A stretch of DNA of 64,000 nucleotides, taken from Paradesertivirga sp966210515 (GTDB taxonomy: Bacteria > Bacteroidota > Bacteroidia > Sphingobacteriales > Sphingobacteriaceae). The stretch's first letter is position 1. Every line of letters starts with the position of its first letter. The stretch covers positions 29,976-93,975 of the forward strand of contig CBIHLM010000004.1 of assembly GCA_966210515.1 (NCBI GenBank), in the 5' to 3' direction. A program made the position numbers and the translations under genes. Under the pieces are notes generated by a model, which had not been told where the DNA came from, did not search any database, and was given only the letters and a program-made list of their open reading frames with translations. Of this stretch, positions 28,910 through 37,316 are shown piece after piece.

Positions 28910-28941
28910 CAAAAATACAATTTTACTGTCATTAAAGTCAA
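28910..28941 (-). promoter_or_regulatory. Likely promoter of the acetylesterase gene
   Basis: On the minus strand a -7 element TATTTTTG (28910-28917) and TTG (28939-28941) 21 bases upstream. It fits the TAnnTTTG consensus with slightly long spacing; transcription would start about 35 bases before the ATG at 28868. The TTG overlaps the end of the histidine kinase gene. Confidence 0.45.
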
Positions 28942-30776
28942 GAGTCCTCTAAAGGAAGAGTGAACCAAAATGTACTCCCTTCACCTAGCCTGGAATTAAC
29001 CCCAATCTCGCCCTTATGGCGCGATACGATTTCTTTACAGATAAAAAGTCCCAGCCCCAGTCCGGATACCTGACTTCCCGAGGAATCGACTCTGTAATAA
29101 CGATTAAACAAATGCTCTAATTTTTCCTGAGGTATACCAGGACCGTAATCAGTGACTGACACTTTTGCGTATCCAGGTAGCTTTTCAATCGTCAGAGTTA
29201 TTTCTTTAGACTCTGCCGCATATTTTACAGCATTATTTACGAGATTAACGATTACCTGATCAATTCTGTGAGCGTCGATACAGGCGGATAAACTTAAATC
29301 GCCGGTAGTAGTTATTTTATAGTTATCGGCCCGTATATGCTGACAGCAATCATTCAGAAGTTGAGACAATACAACATCTTCTTTATTAAGACCCAATTGT
29401 CCCTCATTAAGCCTGGTAAAGTTTAATAAGTCCTCCACTAAATAGCCTAGTTTTCCAATACTTTTGTTTGATTGGTCTACAAATCTGGTAAGCATTTGCG
29501 ATTCGGGATCTCGCTTAATTAATCTTCCAATTAATTGCAATGATGCTTTCAAAGCCGTCAAAGGAGTCTTTAGTTCATGACTGGCAATTCCTATGAAGTC
29601 GTCTTTATGTTGTTGAAGTTGCTTGTGTTCGTTAATATCCGTACAAGTACCAAACCACCTGATTATTTGATGCTCTTCATTGTAAATGGGGACAGCCCTT
29701 CCGAGTACCCAAATATATTCTCCTGTGTTGCCGTTTTTTAACCGGTATTCAACTTCGTATGTGTCTCCGGTAGCAAGAGAATGATTCCACTTTTCCCAGG
29801 CATCTGGTCTGTCATCAGGATGAAACAAGTCTGACCACCCCTCACCTTTCACCTGTTCATAATTCGTACAGGTAAAATCATACCATCGCTTGTTGTAATA
29901 TTTATGGTATCCCTGAGCATCCGTAACCCAAACCATTTGCGGCATAGAATCCGCTATTTGTCTCATCTCGCGCTCACTCTCTTCTACTTTCTTTCTGGCA
30001 AGCACCTGTTGAGTAACATCCGTAGCAACAGCCATCACCGCTGTAATTGAATCGGAGTTATCTTTTAATGCTTCATATACGAAGTTTACGAATACCTTTT
30101 CCACCTTACCGTTCCGGGGTAAATCGGTGGGCCTTTCTAAAGCTGAAAAACTTTCTCCAGTATTTAAAACGCCCTCAAGAAGTTGTTCAAAGCCCTGCCC
30201 TTTGGCTTCAGGCAAGCCATCAAAAAATGGTTTCCCTACGATTGCATTTGTCGTACCCCAAAGCTCAATCATTTTGTCATTTGCTATGTCGACAATGAAT
30301 GATTTCCCCTTCAAAATACAGATTGCAACCGGAGCTTGTACAATCATGCTCCTGAGATCTTTCTGACTGTCCTCTACAGCTTTTCTGGCATTTACAAGCT
30401 CTGTTACGTCAGTTGCATTACACAATACACCCCAAATCGTTCCTTCATTATTTCTCAGGGGTTGGTAGGTGAACTTAAAATAAAATGTTTTGAGAACACC
30501 ATCGATCTCCAGGTCTGCTCTGTCATGCTCTGAACGATAAGGGACACCGGTACGATAAACATTGGATAAAAGTGCTGGAAAAGCTTGCTCATTCAGCTCC
30601 GGGACACCTTCGAGTATCGGTTTCCCAATCACTGAATCGGTTTTCCCCCAGGCTTGTAAAGTAGCCTTGTTGGCATATTATATTATGGCGTTCTCTCCGC
30701 TGCAGACGTAGATAGGGTCTGTAGACGCTTCAAAAATATCCAACAAGTGATTTTGGAATAATGGTGATACCTGCAC
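28938..30776 (-). pseudogene. PAS-domain sensor histidine kinase interrupted by an in-frame ochre codon
   Basis: The frame continues without shift from a GTG at 30776 through a PAS-like start (LLDIFEASTDPIYVCSGENA, then II, a TAA stop at 30680-30678, then YANKATLQAWGK) to the end at 28938. Without the stop it would be about 612 residues. After it come the rest of PAS1 (Ile-Gly-Lys-Pro at the GTG 30632), PAS2 (about 130-240), PAS3 (about 255-380), HisKA with the phospho-accepting His near residue 399 in IASHELKTPL, and a HATPase domain with the N box (VNLVNNAVKYA), DYGPGIP and GLGLGLF. No membrane helix, so it would be cytoplasmic. No response regulator is adjacent. Either a pseudogene, or a shorter kinase translated from 30632 that lacks most of the first PAS domain. 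All catalytic boxes are intact, so the stop looks recent, or it is a sequencing error. Confidence 0.75.
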
Positions 30777-30972
30777 AAATCTTTATATTAACAAAGAACG
30801 AGAAAGGGTAAAAGTTTTGTATATCAAAAAAAATAAAGGGATAAGGCAAAGAGGATTTTTAACGCGGGACGGGCGCAGGCGCAAAATCAGGATCGGACAT
30901 AAAAGTGTGGATGTGTAAAAAATAAGGGTTAAAAGCAGTGCCTCTTAGGAGAATGAACGCTACCAAATAGGT

Positions 30973-31022
30973 ACCAAGTTCGGACCAAGTCCACTAGGTA
31001 GTGGACTTGGTCCGAACTTGTC
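30973..31022. repeat. Long near-perfect palindrome
   Basis: Left arm CAAGTTCGGACCAAGTCCAC (30975-30994) is repeated in exact complement at 31001-31020, and the six bases between can pair further to leave a two-base tip. There is no T run, so it is unlikely to be an ordinary terminator. Each arm also holds an internal near-repeat (AAGTTCGGACC / AAGTCC). Confidence 0.8.
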
Positions 31023-31330
31023 TCGAATAAGTCCCCTGCCTGGTAGGGAGCTGGACCTAACTAAGCGTCTAGGCAATCGAATTGATGCTAACTTTTAGCT
31101 CTTCACCGGCTTCTCCAATTGCGGAATACTACTTGCCAAATATCCAAATTAAGGCATCTTCGCCGCTTTATAGATATGAATAGCTCTATTCTCTTTATGA
31201 TTATTGGCTAGCTGTTTGAAATAACGAGCGACACCCATTAAGATTTTTGGAGCTCAAAACCAAATTTTTGCTCTTCTCGACAACTTTTAAACCTGATCCA
31301 AAAATCACTTACTTATGAGAAGAACGCATA

Positions 31331-31357
31331 AAAAAAGAGAGCCATCACACTCTCTTC
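31331..31357 (-). terminator. Displaced original terminator of tRNA-Arg(CCU)
   Basis: On the minus strand: AAGAGAG, eight-base loop, CTCTCTT followed by T residues, directly downstream of the tRNA 3' fragment at 31363-31386. It is read as the terminator of the tRNA gene before the island split it off. Confidence 0.65.
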
Positions 31358-31362
31358 TCCTT

Positions 31363-31386
31363 TGTGGTCCCGACGGGACTCGAACC
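31363..31386 (-). repeat. Left attachment site: displaced 3' end of tRNA-Arg
   Basis: TGTGGTCCCGACGGGA, one variable base (C), then TCGAACC. The same 24 bases with A at the variable position occur at 55793-55816 inside the intact tRNA-Arg(CCU). The upstream sequence on the minus strand has no acceptor 5' half, D arm or anticodon arm, so this is only the T-arm and acceptor 3' end. It is one half of the direct repeat that frames the island. Confidence 0.85.
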
Positions 31387-31502
31387 TTCAAATGCCCATA
31401 AAAGATCGCTGATGCTATCTACAGTTAAATGGCTGAATTTCAAACATATTTTACTGTTTTACATTATCTATCTAGAGGAAACTGCAAGTAACTACAACTT
31501 TG

Positions 31503-31523
31503 GTGTCCGAATAGTGTCCGATT
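31503..31523 (+). repeat. Left arm-type repeat (candidate integrase arm site)
   Basis: Two tandem copies of GTGTCCGA spaced by two bases, 20 bases before the integrase start codon. A near-identical double motif in the same orientation occurs near the right end at 55719-55739. May be a binding site for the integrase arm domain or for excisionase. Confidence 0.5.
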
Positions 31524-31541
31524 AATTTAACAGCCACAGCC

Positions 31542-32801
31542 ATGACAATTAAATTTTATTTAGATAAACCCCTCGCAGAAAATGAGACAGCTATTTATAT
31601 GTTTGTCAGGTTCGGAAAAACTACTCTAAAGTTTAAAACTGGCAAAAGGATTTTGCCGAAGTATTGGAATCCTGGAACCCCCGAAAACCATTTTCGTAAA
31701 TTTACAGGAAGTCCTGAAATGAATGCATGGCTAAATCGGCTTCGCACCAATGTGAATAAATCATATTACAGTAAAGAGCAGTGGTCGATTGATGCTTTGA
31801 AAACCCAAATAACTCACATTATTAATGATAATGTTCCAAAAGACACAGAAAAAGAATTTTTAGATGCGCTAAATGAATTTATTGATAGCAGGGAGGCTAA
31901 TAAAGAGTTAGCGAACTCTACAATTAAGAAGTATAAAACAATGGCTACTCACCTCAAAGATTTTAGCACCAAGCGACGGTATGTATTAAGCTTTGAAAGG
32001 GTAAATAAAAAGCTGTTTGAAGACTTCTCCGGCTATCTAAGAAATGAACTGAACCACACCACCAATACGGTTAACAAGTACTTAAAAACGCTTAAAACAT
32101 TTATACACTGGGCTGTGGATCACCACTATACAAAAGCAGAAAGGGTATCGACAAAATTTAAGATTACAGATGATGCCACAGAAGTGATTTATCTCACCTG
32201 GGATGAGTTGATGAATCTTTACAAGTTAGAGCTACCGGCTGGATCAGCTTTAGATCACGCCCGCGATGTTTTCTGCTTTGGTTGTTTTACAGGCCAACGA
32301 TTTTCTGACATTTCTAATTTAAAAAGAGGCGACGTGCTAGGAAACCACTGGCTCTTGCATCAGATAAAAGTAAAAGACACGATTCAAAGTGAAATATTCC
32401 TTAACGATTTTGCAAGGGCAATACTTGACAAATACCAAAATGATGCAAGGCCTTTACCCGTGATATCCAACCAGAAGACAAATGAGCACCTCAAAACCCT
32501 TGGAGAAAAAGCAAAAATCAACACAAATATAAAAATCGTCAAGTATCGTGGTCAGGAACGAATTGAATTAAGTGAACCTAAATACAAGTTCCTTGGCACT
32601 CACACAGCAAGAAGGACTTTCATCACACTATCGCTAGAGAAAGGAATGAGGCCTGAAACGGTAATGGCAATATCTGGCCATAAAGATTTCAAAACAATGA
32701 AGCGCTATATCGCTGTTACAAATAAAATGAAAGAGAACGAAATGAAAATTATTTGGACTAAGGAGATTGTACAAACTGAAATAAACCATCAAGCTGGTTA
32801 A
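31542..32801 (+). CDS. Tyrosine recombinase (site-specific integrase)
   Basis: A 419-residue phage-type integrase that should insert and remove the island at tRNA-Arg. Residues 1-100 are an arm-binding N-terminal domain (MTIKFYLDKPLAENETAIYM), 110-200 a SAM-like core-binding domain, and 210-405 the catalytic domain. Catalytic residues in view: Arg253 in FTGQRFSD, His354 and Arg357 in HTARR, His380 in SGHKDF, and the nucleophile Tyr389 in KRYIAV. Starts at an ATG just after the GTGTCCGA repeats, as expected for an integrase gene that overlaps its own attachment region. The layout is the one common in Bacteroidota islands and conjugative transposons. Confidence 0.93.
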   Translation: MTIKFYLDKPLAENETAIYMFVRFGKTTLKFKTGKRILPKYWNPGTPENHFRKFTGSPEMNAWLNRLRTNVNKSYYSKEQWSIDALKTQITHIINDNVPKDTEKEFLDALNEFIDSREANKELANSTIKKYKTMATHLKDFSTKRRYVLSFERVNKKLFEDFSGYLRNELNHTTNTVNKYLKTLKTFIHWAVDHHYTKAERVSTKFKITDDATEVIYLTWDELMNLYKLELPAGSALDHARDVFCFGCFTGQRFSDISNLKRGDVLGNHWLLHQIKVKDTIQSEIFLNDFARAILDKYQNDARPLPVISNQKTNEHLKTLGEKAKINTNIKIVKYRGQERIELSEPKYKFLGTHTARRTFITLSLEKGMRPETVMAISGHKDFKTMKRYIAVTNKMKENEMKIIWTKEIVQTEINHQAG

Positions 32802-32806
32802 ATCGT

Positions 32807-33439
32807 ATGAAGAAGAATAGAGTGAAAATCCTGCACCGGCCATCCACTCTCCAGACCTTCTATTGTCTCAGTAATACTGCTACCTGGGTTGAGAAGCTTC
32901 AAGGTACTGGGAGGCCTTACGAGGCATTTCTTCAAAAATTAATGGTAAAGAAATACTTTCTCAATATAGAAGAGAGAAAAACTGTAAAATGGATGGCTAG
33001 CGAACTGGGATTTGAAACAAATCAGGTAACTAAATGGATAAAAGAAATTTACGATGACATATTCGAACTGAACTATTATCATCCGAACATCTTTCAATCT
33101 GACGGTATAAAGCACTCTTTACATTTCAGATACTATGACGATTCTGAAGTGCTGACTGTATGGCTTTCCCAAACGCCCAGAGTACATGAAAAGTTAGAGT
33201 GCTATTTTGTAAAAGCAAGAATAGGGACAGATAACTTTTGGGTTTCAGAAGTAAAGCATGAGATTCAAAATGGTAACCAGCATATACATATCACATTAAA
33301 GGGAGGGTTTCATAATACATATCGGGAACAGTTGATTCAGAGAGCCCTATTTGAAAAGGTTATTGGCCTTCGTGAATTGTATGACATGTATGAATTTGAA
33401 ATGGACGAACTTTTATTGAAGCATTATGATAAAAACTAA
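32807..33439 (+). CDS. Island protein of unknown function, HTH-like N-terminal half
   Basis: A 210-residue protein starting five bases after the integrase stop, so it is co-transcribed with it. Residues about 45-85 (RKTVKWMASELGFETNQVTKWIKEI) read like a helix-turn-helix in which the second helix carries ETNQVTKWI. Residues 105-170 are beta-rich (SLHFRYYDDSEVLTVWLS, QHIHITLKGGF). No family recognised. Its place next to the integrase suggests a role in control or accessory function of recombination, but that is inference only. Confidence 0.6.
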   Translation: MKKNRVKILHRPSTLQTFYCLSNTATWVEKLQGTGRPYEAFLQKLMVKKYFLNIEERKTVKWMASELGFETNQVTKWIKEIYDDIFELNYYHPNIFQSDGIKHSLHFRYYDDSEVLTVWLSQTPRVHEKLECYFVKARIGTDNFWVSEVKHEIQNGNQHIHITLKGGFHNTYREQLIQRALFEKVIGLRELYDMYEFEMDELLLKHYDKN

Positions 33440-33559
33440 GTGCTTTTAAAAAAAGGCACCCACCCCCTCTGGACAAAAGCAATTTAAAAACATTAACCAC
33501 CCCCGCCCTTTTACAGGGAGAGGGCTCAGCACCCATCTCTCATGTATAAATAAATCGAT

Positions 33560-34582
33560 ATGAACATTTATTTCGACATTAAAAACCAAGCTATCGAATA
33601 TCTGAGCATAGAAGCTCTGGAGATAAATACTATGGGGAAGTTAACAGAATATCGAGTTCGGGGGGAAAAGCTTGTTTTATTATTAAAGGGAGAGATAAAT
33701 AATAATGCAAATATTGACAGCCCAGCATATCTAAAGTACCTCAAAAATCTCAAAGCTGAATTATGGAGCTTTTTCGCTCATGAAAGCTTTATAGATATGT
33801 CCGAAAAATCGGCGGAATACAATATTGTATCATACCACAATAACTCCGACAAGTATGCTTACAAGAATTCACTGGATGAATACGCTACAATCCTTAAAAC
33901 CTTCAAATCCACAATAACGAACGATGCTAAAAAGAGCTTCAAAAAGCTCCTCAAAGAAGATAAAGAGAAATATCGGAAGTTGGGTGAGCTTCCGTATACC
34001 AAGTTTCCCCGAACACAAATAATTAAGCTAATAAGTGTAATAGCTAACCAAGGGTACGCCGAACATTTCCACGGGGCGGTTCTGCACAGAAATGACCCAA
34101 ATGACCTCAACCATGCTGCAATTCGCAGCTTTTACTTTAGGTTTCTGATGCTGAACACAGAAGAATATAAAACTCAATTTCTCTGGGAAGTCATCGGTTA
34201 TCTTCTAGCTAAGATCCAAACTATAGAGAGTGAAACTAGAGGAATCGATTACTACTTCAAAGACCTCGAGGATTTAAAAAGGGTTAGGGTGCTTTTGAGA
34301 AGCAATGGCGTCATCGACGACGAAAATCAATGGGCGGGTGCAATTATTAAGGCACCGGGGACTAAACTCGAAACCAGGGATGGCACTAAGACCGCTGTAT
34401 TGGCTTTAATTGAATGTTTAGACGATAGGCGTTATCTGCAGAAATATCCGGACAAGACCACAATCGGACGAGCTTTCTGTAAAAGTTTTGACCTAAGCCT
34501 CAGTGATAGGGCATTACGAAACAATCCAACACTTCACCAAGAATACCTAACCTATTTCAAATCGATCATTCCCGATAGATAA
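33560..34582 (+). CDS. Island protein of unknown function, possibly RteC-like C-terminal region
   Basis: A 340-residue, mainly helical, charged protein with no signal peptide or membrane helix. The C-terminal 65 residues (KTAVLALIECLDDRRYLQ, then TIGRAFCKSFDLSLS, then RALRNNPTLHQEYL) recall in layout the end of RteC-type regulators of Bacteroides conjugative transposons, where an aFe.iF.idL stretch is followed by a conserved basic motif. The similarity is weak and by eye only. Located between the integrase operon and the excisionase-like gene, with a 120-base gap on the left. Regulatory role is a guess. Confidence 0.55.
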   Translation: MNIYFDIKNQAIEYLSIEALEINTMGKLTEYRVRGEKLVLLLKGEINNNANIDSPAYLKYLKNLKAELWSFFAHESFIDMSEKSAEYNIVSYHNNSDKYAYKNSLDEYATILKTFKSTITNDAKKSFKKLLKEDKEKYRKLGELPYTKFPRTQIIKLISVIANQGYAEHFHGAVLHRNDPNDLNHAAIRSFYFRFLMLNTEEYKTQFLWEVIGYLLAKIQTIESETRGIDYYFKDLEDLKRVRVLLRSNGVIDDENQWAGAIIKAPGTKLETRDGTKTAVLALIECLDDRRYLQKYPDKTTIGRAFCKSFDLSLSDRALRNNPTLHQEYLTYFKSIIPDR

Positions 34583-34643
34583 ATTTTAAGCCAGACGGAA
34601 GTCGCGGAAGTATTTCGGTGCAATCGGCACGCAACTTTCCCGA

Positions 34644-34919
34644 ATGGGAATAGTTGTAATCGAAGTCTCGGAACTTCAAAGGTTAATTGAAGCAGCGGTA
34701 GTAAAGGCAATTGAAAACGCAAGCCTGCCTAAACATCCAATAGACAAAGAATCTGCAAAATTATTAACGATTGAAGAAGCTGCTGCTTTATTGCAGGTTA
34801 GCCTATCCTCTATTTATGCCTATAAAAAACAAGGCAAACTCCCCTTCCACCGGATGGGTCGTAGAATTTTCTTCAAAGAACATGAGATTCTTGGAAGCTT
34901 AAAGGCGATCAATAAGTAA
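34644..34919 (+). CDS. Excisionase-type helix-turn-helix protein
   Basis: A 91-residue protein whose second half is the MerR-like winged helix of excisionases (HTH_17): LLTIEEAAALLQVSLSSIYAYKKQGKLPFHRMGRRIFF. The first 35 residues form a short helix rich in Ala and Glu. Proteins of this type bind attachment arms and direct the integrase to excision, or act as regulators in Bacteroidota mobile elements. The stop codon is 10 bases before the next gene, so it is in an operon with the polymerase-like protein. Confidence 0.85.
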   Translation: MGIVVIEVSELQRLIEAAVVKAIENASLPKHPIDKESAKLLTIEEAAALLQVSLSSIYAYKKQGKLPFHRMGRRIFFKEHEILGSLKAINK

Positions 34920-34924
34920 GGAGG
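34918..34924 (+). promoter_or_regulatory. Strong Shine-Dalgarno site
   Basis: AAGGAGG, partly inside the stop codon of the excisionase gene, five bases before the ATG at 34930. Such strong sites are rare in this phylum and none is seen before the chromosomal genes here; it fixes the start of the next gene. Confidence 0.7.
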
Positions 34925-34929
34925 GGCGG

Positions 34930-36330
34930 ATGACTTTGCCAATACCCTCCTGGGTGGACTTTGGAAAGCTTTCAAACCATCCATCTACTACCGGCATCAA
35001 GAATTTTGACCGGGATAAGCTACTTTACTTCCTAAGCCTTTTCGTTACTGTGCCACTCAAAAATAAAAAGCTGCTAACGCATGATTTCTACTTCCCACTG
35101 TATAGCCGTTTCCTTCAAAAATATGCAAATAACTACCTTGACTACTTAGATTTTCTTATTACCCACAAAATAATAGAACGAAATTCAAAGGGATACTCAT
35201 CGGGAAATTTCTCAAAAACCTATCGCTTAACAATCCCTGGAGACCACAGGAACAAGCCTAGAGCCCAAGATGTAGAAGTAATATCACCTCGATTTAGCGC
35301 CAAATTAAGTAAGGAAAAAAATAAGCAAAAGGATGTAAAGGAACTACATTACATAACGCGCTGGCTGGAGATGTTAACACTTGACCGAGCAGCCGCCGAA
35401 AAGTATATCGAGGACGAGCGTAAACAAAAAATGTCTTCTGGTGCGTGGGACATTCACCCAAAGACATTAAGGAGAATTCATCCTGTCACCCAAGAAATCT
35501 ACGCAGGATATGCATTCGACAGAATTGAGAAAAGTCGGGGTCGCTCATCAGTTGATTTGAGCGGGGAAAGACTGTATACATGCTTAACAAACCTTAAATC
35601 TGACCATAGGCAGTTTGTAAAATACAAGGGCGAGCCATTATTGTTGATTGATATAAAGAACAGTCAGCCTTACTTATCCCTCGCTCTCTTCGAAGAAGAC
35701 TTTTGGACTAGTTGCAAGAGCCCAAAATCCAGTGAAAGAAAAGATAAGGAAGTCGGCCCCGGTACTGGTAATTATCAATACAAACAGTTCTGGAAAGGAA
35801 GAGCATTAAAATATAAAATTAAAGTATCAATTATCATTATGTTAATAAAAGAACTGAAAGACACTCATTATCAGGAAGTTGAAGCATACAAAAAACATGT
35901 AGTTTCCGGCACTTTGTATGAACATTTTGCTGAAACTTTGTCGAAAAAGCACGGCGAAAAGTTTGAACGGGCTGAAGCCAAGATCATGATGCTAATAGTT
36001 TTCTTCGGAAAGCCCGGAGAAAGGGGGCCTAATGCAAAGTTCAAAAAAGCTTTTGCAGAATTATTTCCCAATATTTATAAAGTCTTTTCTGCTATTAAAG
36101 CCATATCGCATGTACACTTAGCATGGCTACTCCAGCAATTGGAAAGTTATTTGGTCCTAAGAGTGATCGCTAAGAGAATCTCAAGTGAACATCCACATAT
36201 TCCAATCTTTACCATTCATGATAGCATTCTAACAACTTCGGACTATATCCCAGTTGTTGAAAACGTGATGAAGGAAGAACTACAAAAGTTCATAACACAC
36301 ACTCCATCGCTTCTAACAAAAATGGCTTGA
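34930..36330 (+). CDS. Compact protein with single-subunit (T7-like / family A) polymerase motifs
   Basis: A 466-residue protein, unannotated by any family I can name. Three blocks in the right order recall the palm and fingers of T7-type RNA polymerases and family A DNA polymerases. Motif A: LLLIDIKNSQP with Asp241. Motif B: Arg347-x3-Lys351-x7-Phe359-Gly360, the same spacing as Arg627-Lys631-Tyr639-Gly640 of T7 RNA polymerase. Motif C: FTIHDS with His430-Asp431, as IHDSFGT in T7. Asp241 and Asp431 would bind the metals. Residues 1-140 may be a winged-helix DNA-binding part (YLDFLITHKIIERNSKG). The protein is about half the size of T7 RNA polymerase. Likely a replication or priming enzyme of the island, but transcription cannot be excluded. 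Coupled to the excisionase gene and preceded by a strong Shine-Dalgarno site. Confidence 0.55.
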   Translation: MTLPIPSWVDFGKLSNHPSTTGIKNFDRDKLLYFLSLFVTVPLKNKKLLTHDFYFPLYSRFLQKYANNYLDYLDFLITHKIIERNSKGYSSGNFSKTYRLTIPGDHRNKPRAQDVEVISPRFSAKLSKEKNKQKDVKELHYITRWLEMLTLDRAAAEKYIEDERKQKMSSGAWDIHPKTLRRIHPVTQEIYAGYAFDRIEKSRGRSSVDLSGERLYTCLTNLKSDHRQFVKYKGEPLLLIDIKNSQPYLSLALFEEDFWTSCKSPKSSERKDKEVGPGTGNYQYKQFWKGRALKYKIKVSIIIMLIKELKDTHYQEVEAYKKHVVSGTLYEHFAETLSKKHGEKFERAEAKIMMLIVFFGKPGERGPNAKFKKAFAELFPNIYKVFSAIKAISHVHLAWLLQQLESYLVLRVIAKRISSEHPHIPIFTIHDSILTTSDYIPVVENVMKEELQKFITHTPSLLTKMA

Positions 36331-36555
36331 TATATGAAATCTTAGCTAATGCTGCCGCACTATTCAAAACGGAACAGTGGCTCTTTTTTAACCTCCGCTG
36401 CGACTTAGTTAAGCTATGTGTACAGTTATAAATAGTCACAAAACCAAACCCAAGCCGACAAAGCGTGCGTGAAATTGTCGAAAGATTAGAAATCAAGCTT
36501 ACCTAATACTACACTGGCACCAAAGTGGCTTAAAAGTGCTTATATTAGCTGTACG

Positions 36556-36882
36556 ATGATTTTACAACCCAGCGAATTGATTTTGTCATCATTACTTAGA
36601 CAAAGATATGCCTTGGCAGAGCTGAGGAAGAAACTTCCACTTTCTCATACTGACATTGAAGTGCTAGCATACGCAAAAAGGAAAAAATTATTCACTGTAT
36701 ATGAATTGAAGCAATATTATGCTAAAACCAATATACAACAGTTACGGACGTCCATACAGAGGCTTGAAAGCAATAATCTTTTGGACTTAGTAAAGAAGGG
36801 ATATAAAAATAAACCCTCAGTTTACTGGCTATCTTCAAAAGGAGAAAATGCTATTGATACTTATGTGGCTATGATAAGCTAG
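36556..36882 (+). CDS. Small winged-helix (MarR-like) DNA-binding protein
   Basis: A 108-residue protein with a clear winged-helix core: SHTDIEVLAYAKRKKLFTVYELKQYYAKTNIQQLRTSIQRLESNNLLDLVKKG, ending in a wing and WLSSKGENAID, the usual MarR/PadR end pattern. Located between the polymerase-like gene and the defence cargo, 226 bases after the former. It could regulate either the island's mobility genes or the operon that begins at 37317. No ligand-binding part. Confidence 0.7.
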   Translation: MILQPSELILSSLLRQRYALAELRKKLPLSHTDIEVLAYAKRKKLFTVYELKQYYAKTNIQQLRTSIQRLESNNLLDLVKKGYKNKPSVYWLSSKGENAIDTYVAMIS

Positions 36883-37316
36883 TGAATAGTGTTAACCTAA
36901 TTTCCGTTCAGCTTTCTCTTCTCGGCTTGAAGTCCTTCTTTTTATTAATTCGAAGGTCTCTTCTATTTGTGGCGATTTTAAACTGCAAAGTCCGGTTGAA
37001 TTTGAAGAAAATTTGATCTGGGCTTATCTAAGGCTACCAAGGTCCAGCGATTATCTTGGCGAGATGCATCATAATTAGGCCATATTCTACTCTTAGTAAC
37101 GTCAATATTAAACTCCTAAAACAACGGTGGGTTGTAACGAAAAACTTTAAATTTCAACGAATTAACTTCCTATGACATATTTAGCGGAATCAGATGAGGA
37201 TTTTAGTATTAATAGTTTGAAAAATGTATATTTATCGAACAAAACCGACTATCTATTGAATCTCCACTGCAATGCTTTATCATAAGTACTGTGAGTGAAA
37301 ATCGTCTGAGCTAAAT
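36883..37316. other. Gene-less stretch before the nuclease-RecQ operon
   Basis: No supported gene. A 37-codon frame at 37172-37285 is too short and unremarkable to call. The region must hold the promoter of the large operon that starts at 37317; AT-rich runs near 37220-37240 (TATATTTA at 37225 region) are possible -7 elements but no clear -33 partner is seen. Confidence 0.5.

Larger units (their letters stand above)
30777..31362. other. Gene-less chromosomal stretch left of the island
   Basis: No supported gene on either strand. It contains the long inverted repeat at 30975-31020 and the displaced tRNA terminator at 31331-31357. Base 31363 begins the island's left attachment repeat. The rest shows nothing I can name. 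Confidence 0.6.

Noticed and set aside
31363..31440. A second tRNA-Arg gene on the minus strand
   Set aside because: Only the T-arm and acceptor 3' half are present; the sequence upstream on that strand cannot form the D arm, anticodon arm or 5' acceptor strand. It is the displaced attachment half.
36290..36496. 68-codon minus-strand frame after the polymerase-like gene
   Set aside because: Overlaps the real gene end, no recognisable features and no ribosome or promoter signals.
37172..37285. 37-codon frame starting MTYLAESDED before the nuclease-RecQ gene
   Set aside because: Short, ordinary composition, and nothing shows that it is translated; may be chance.
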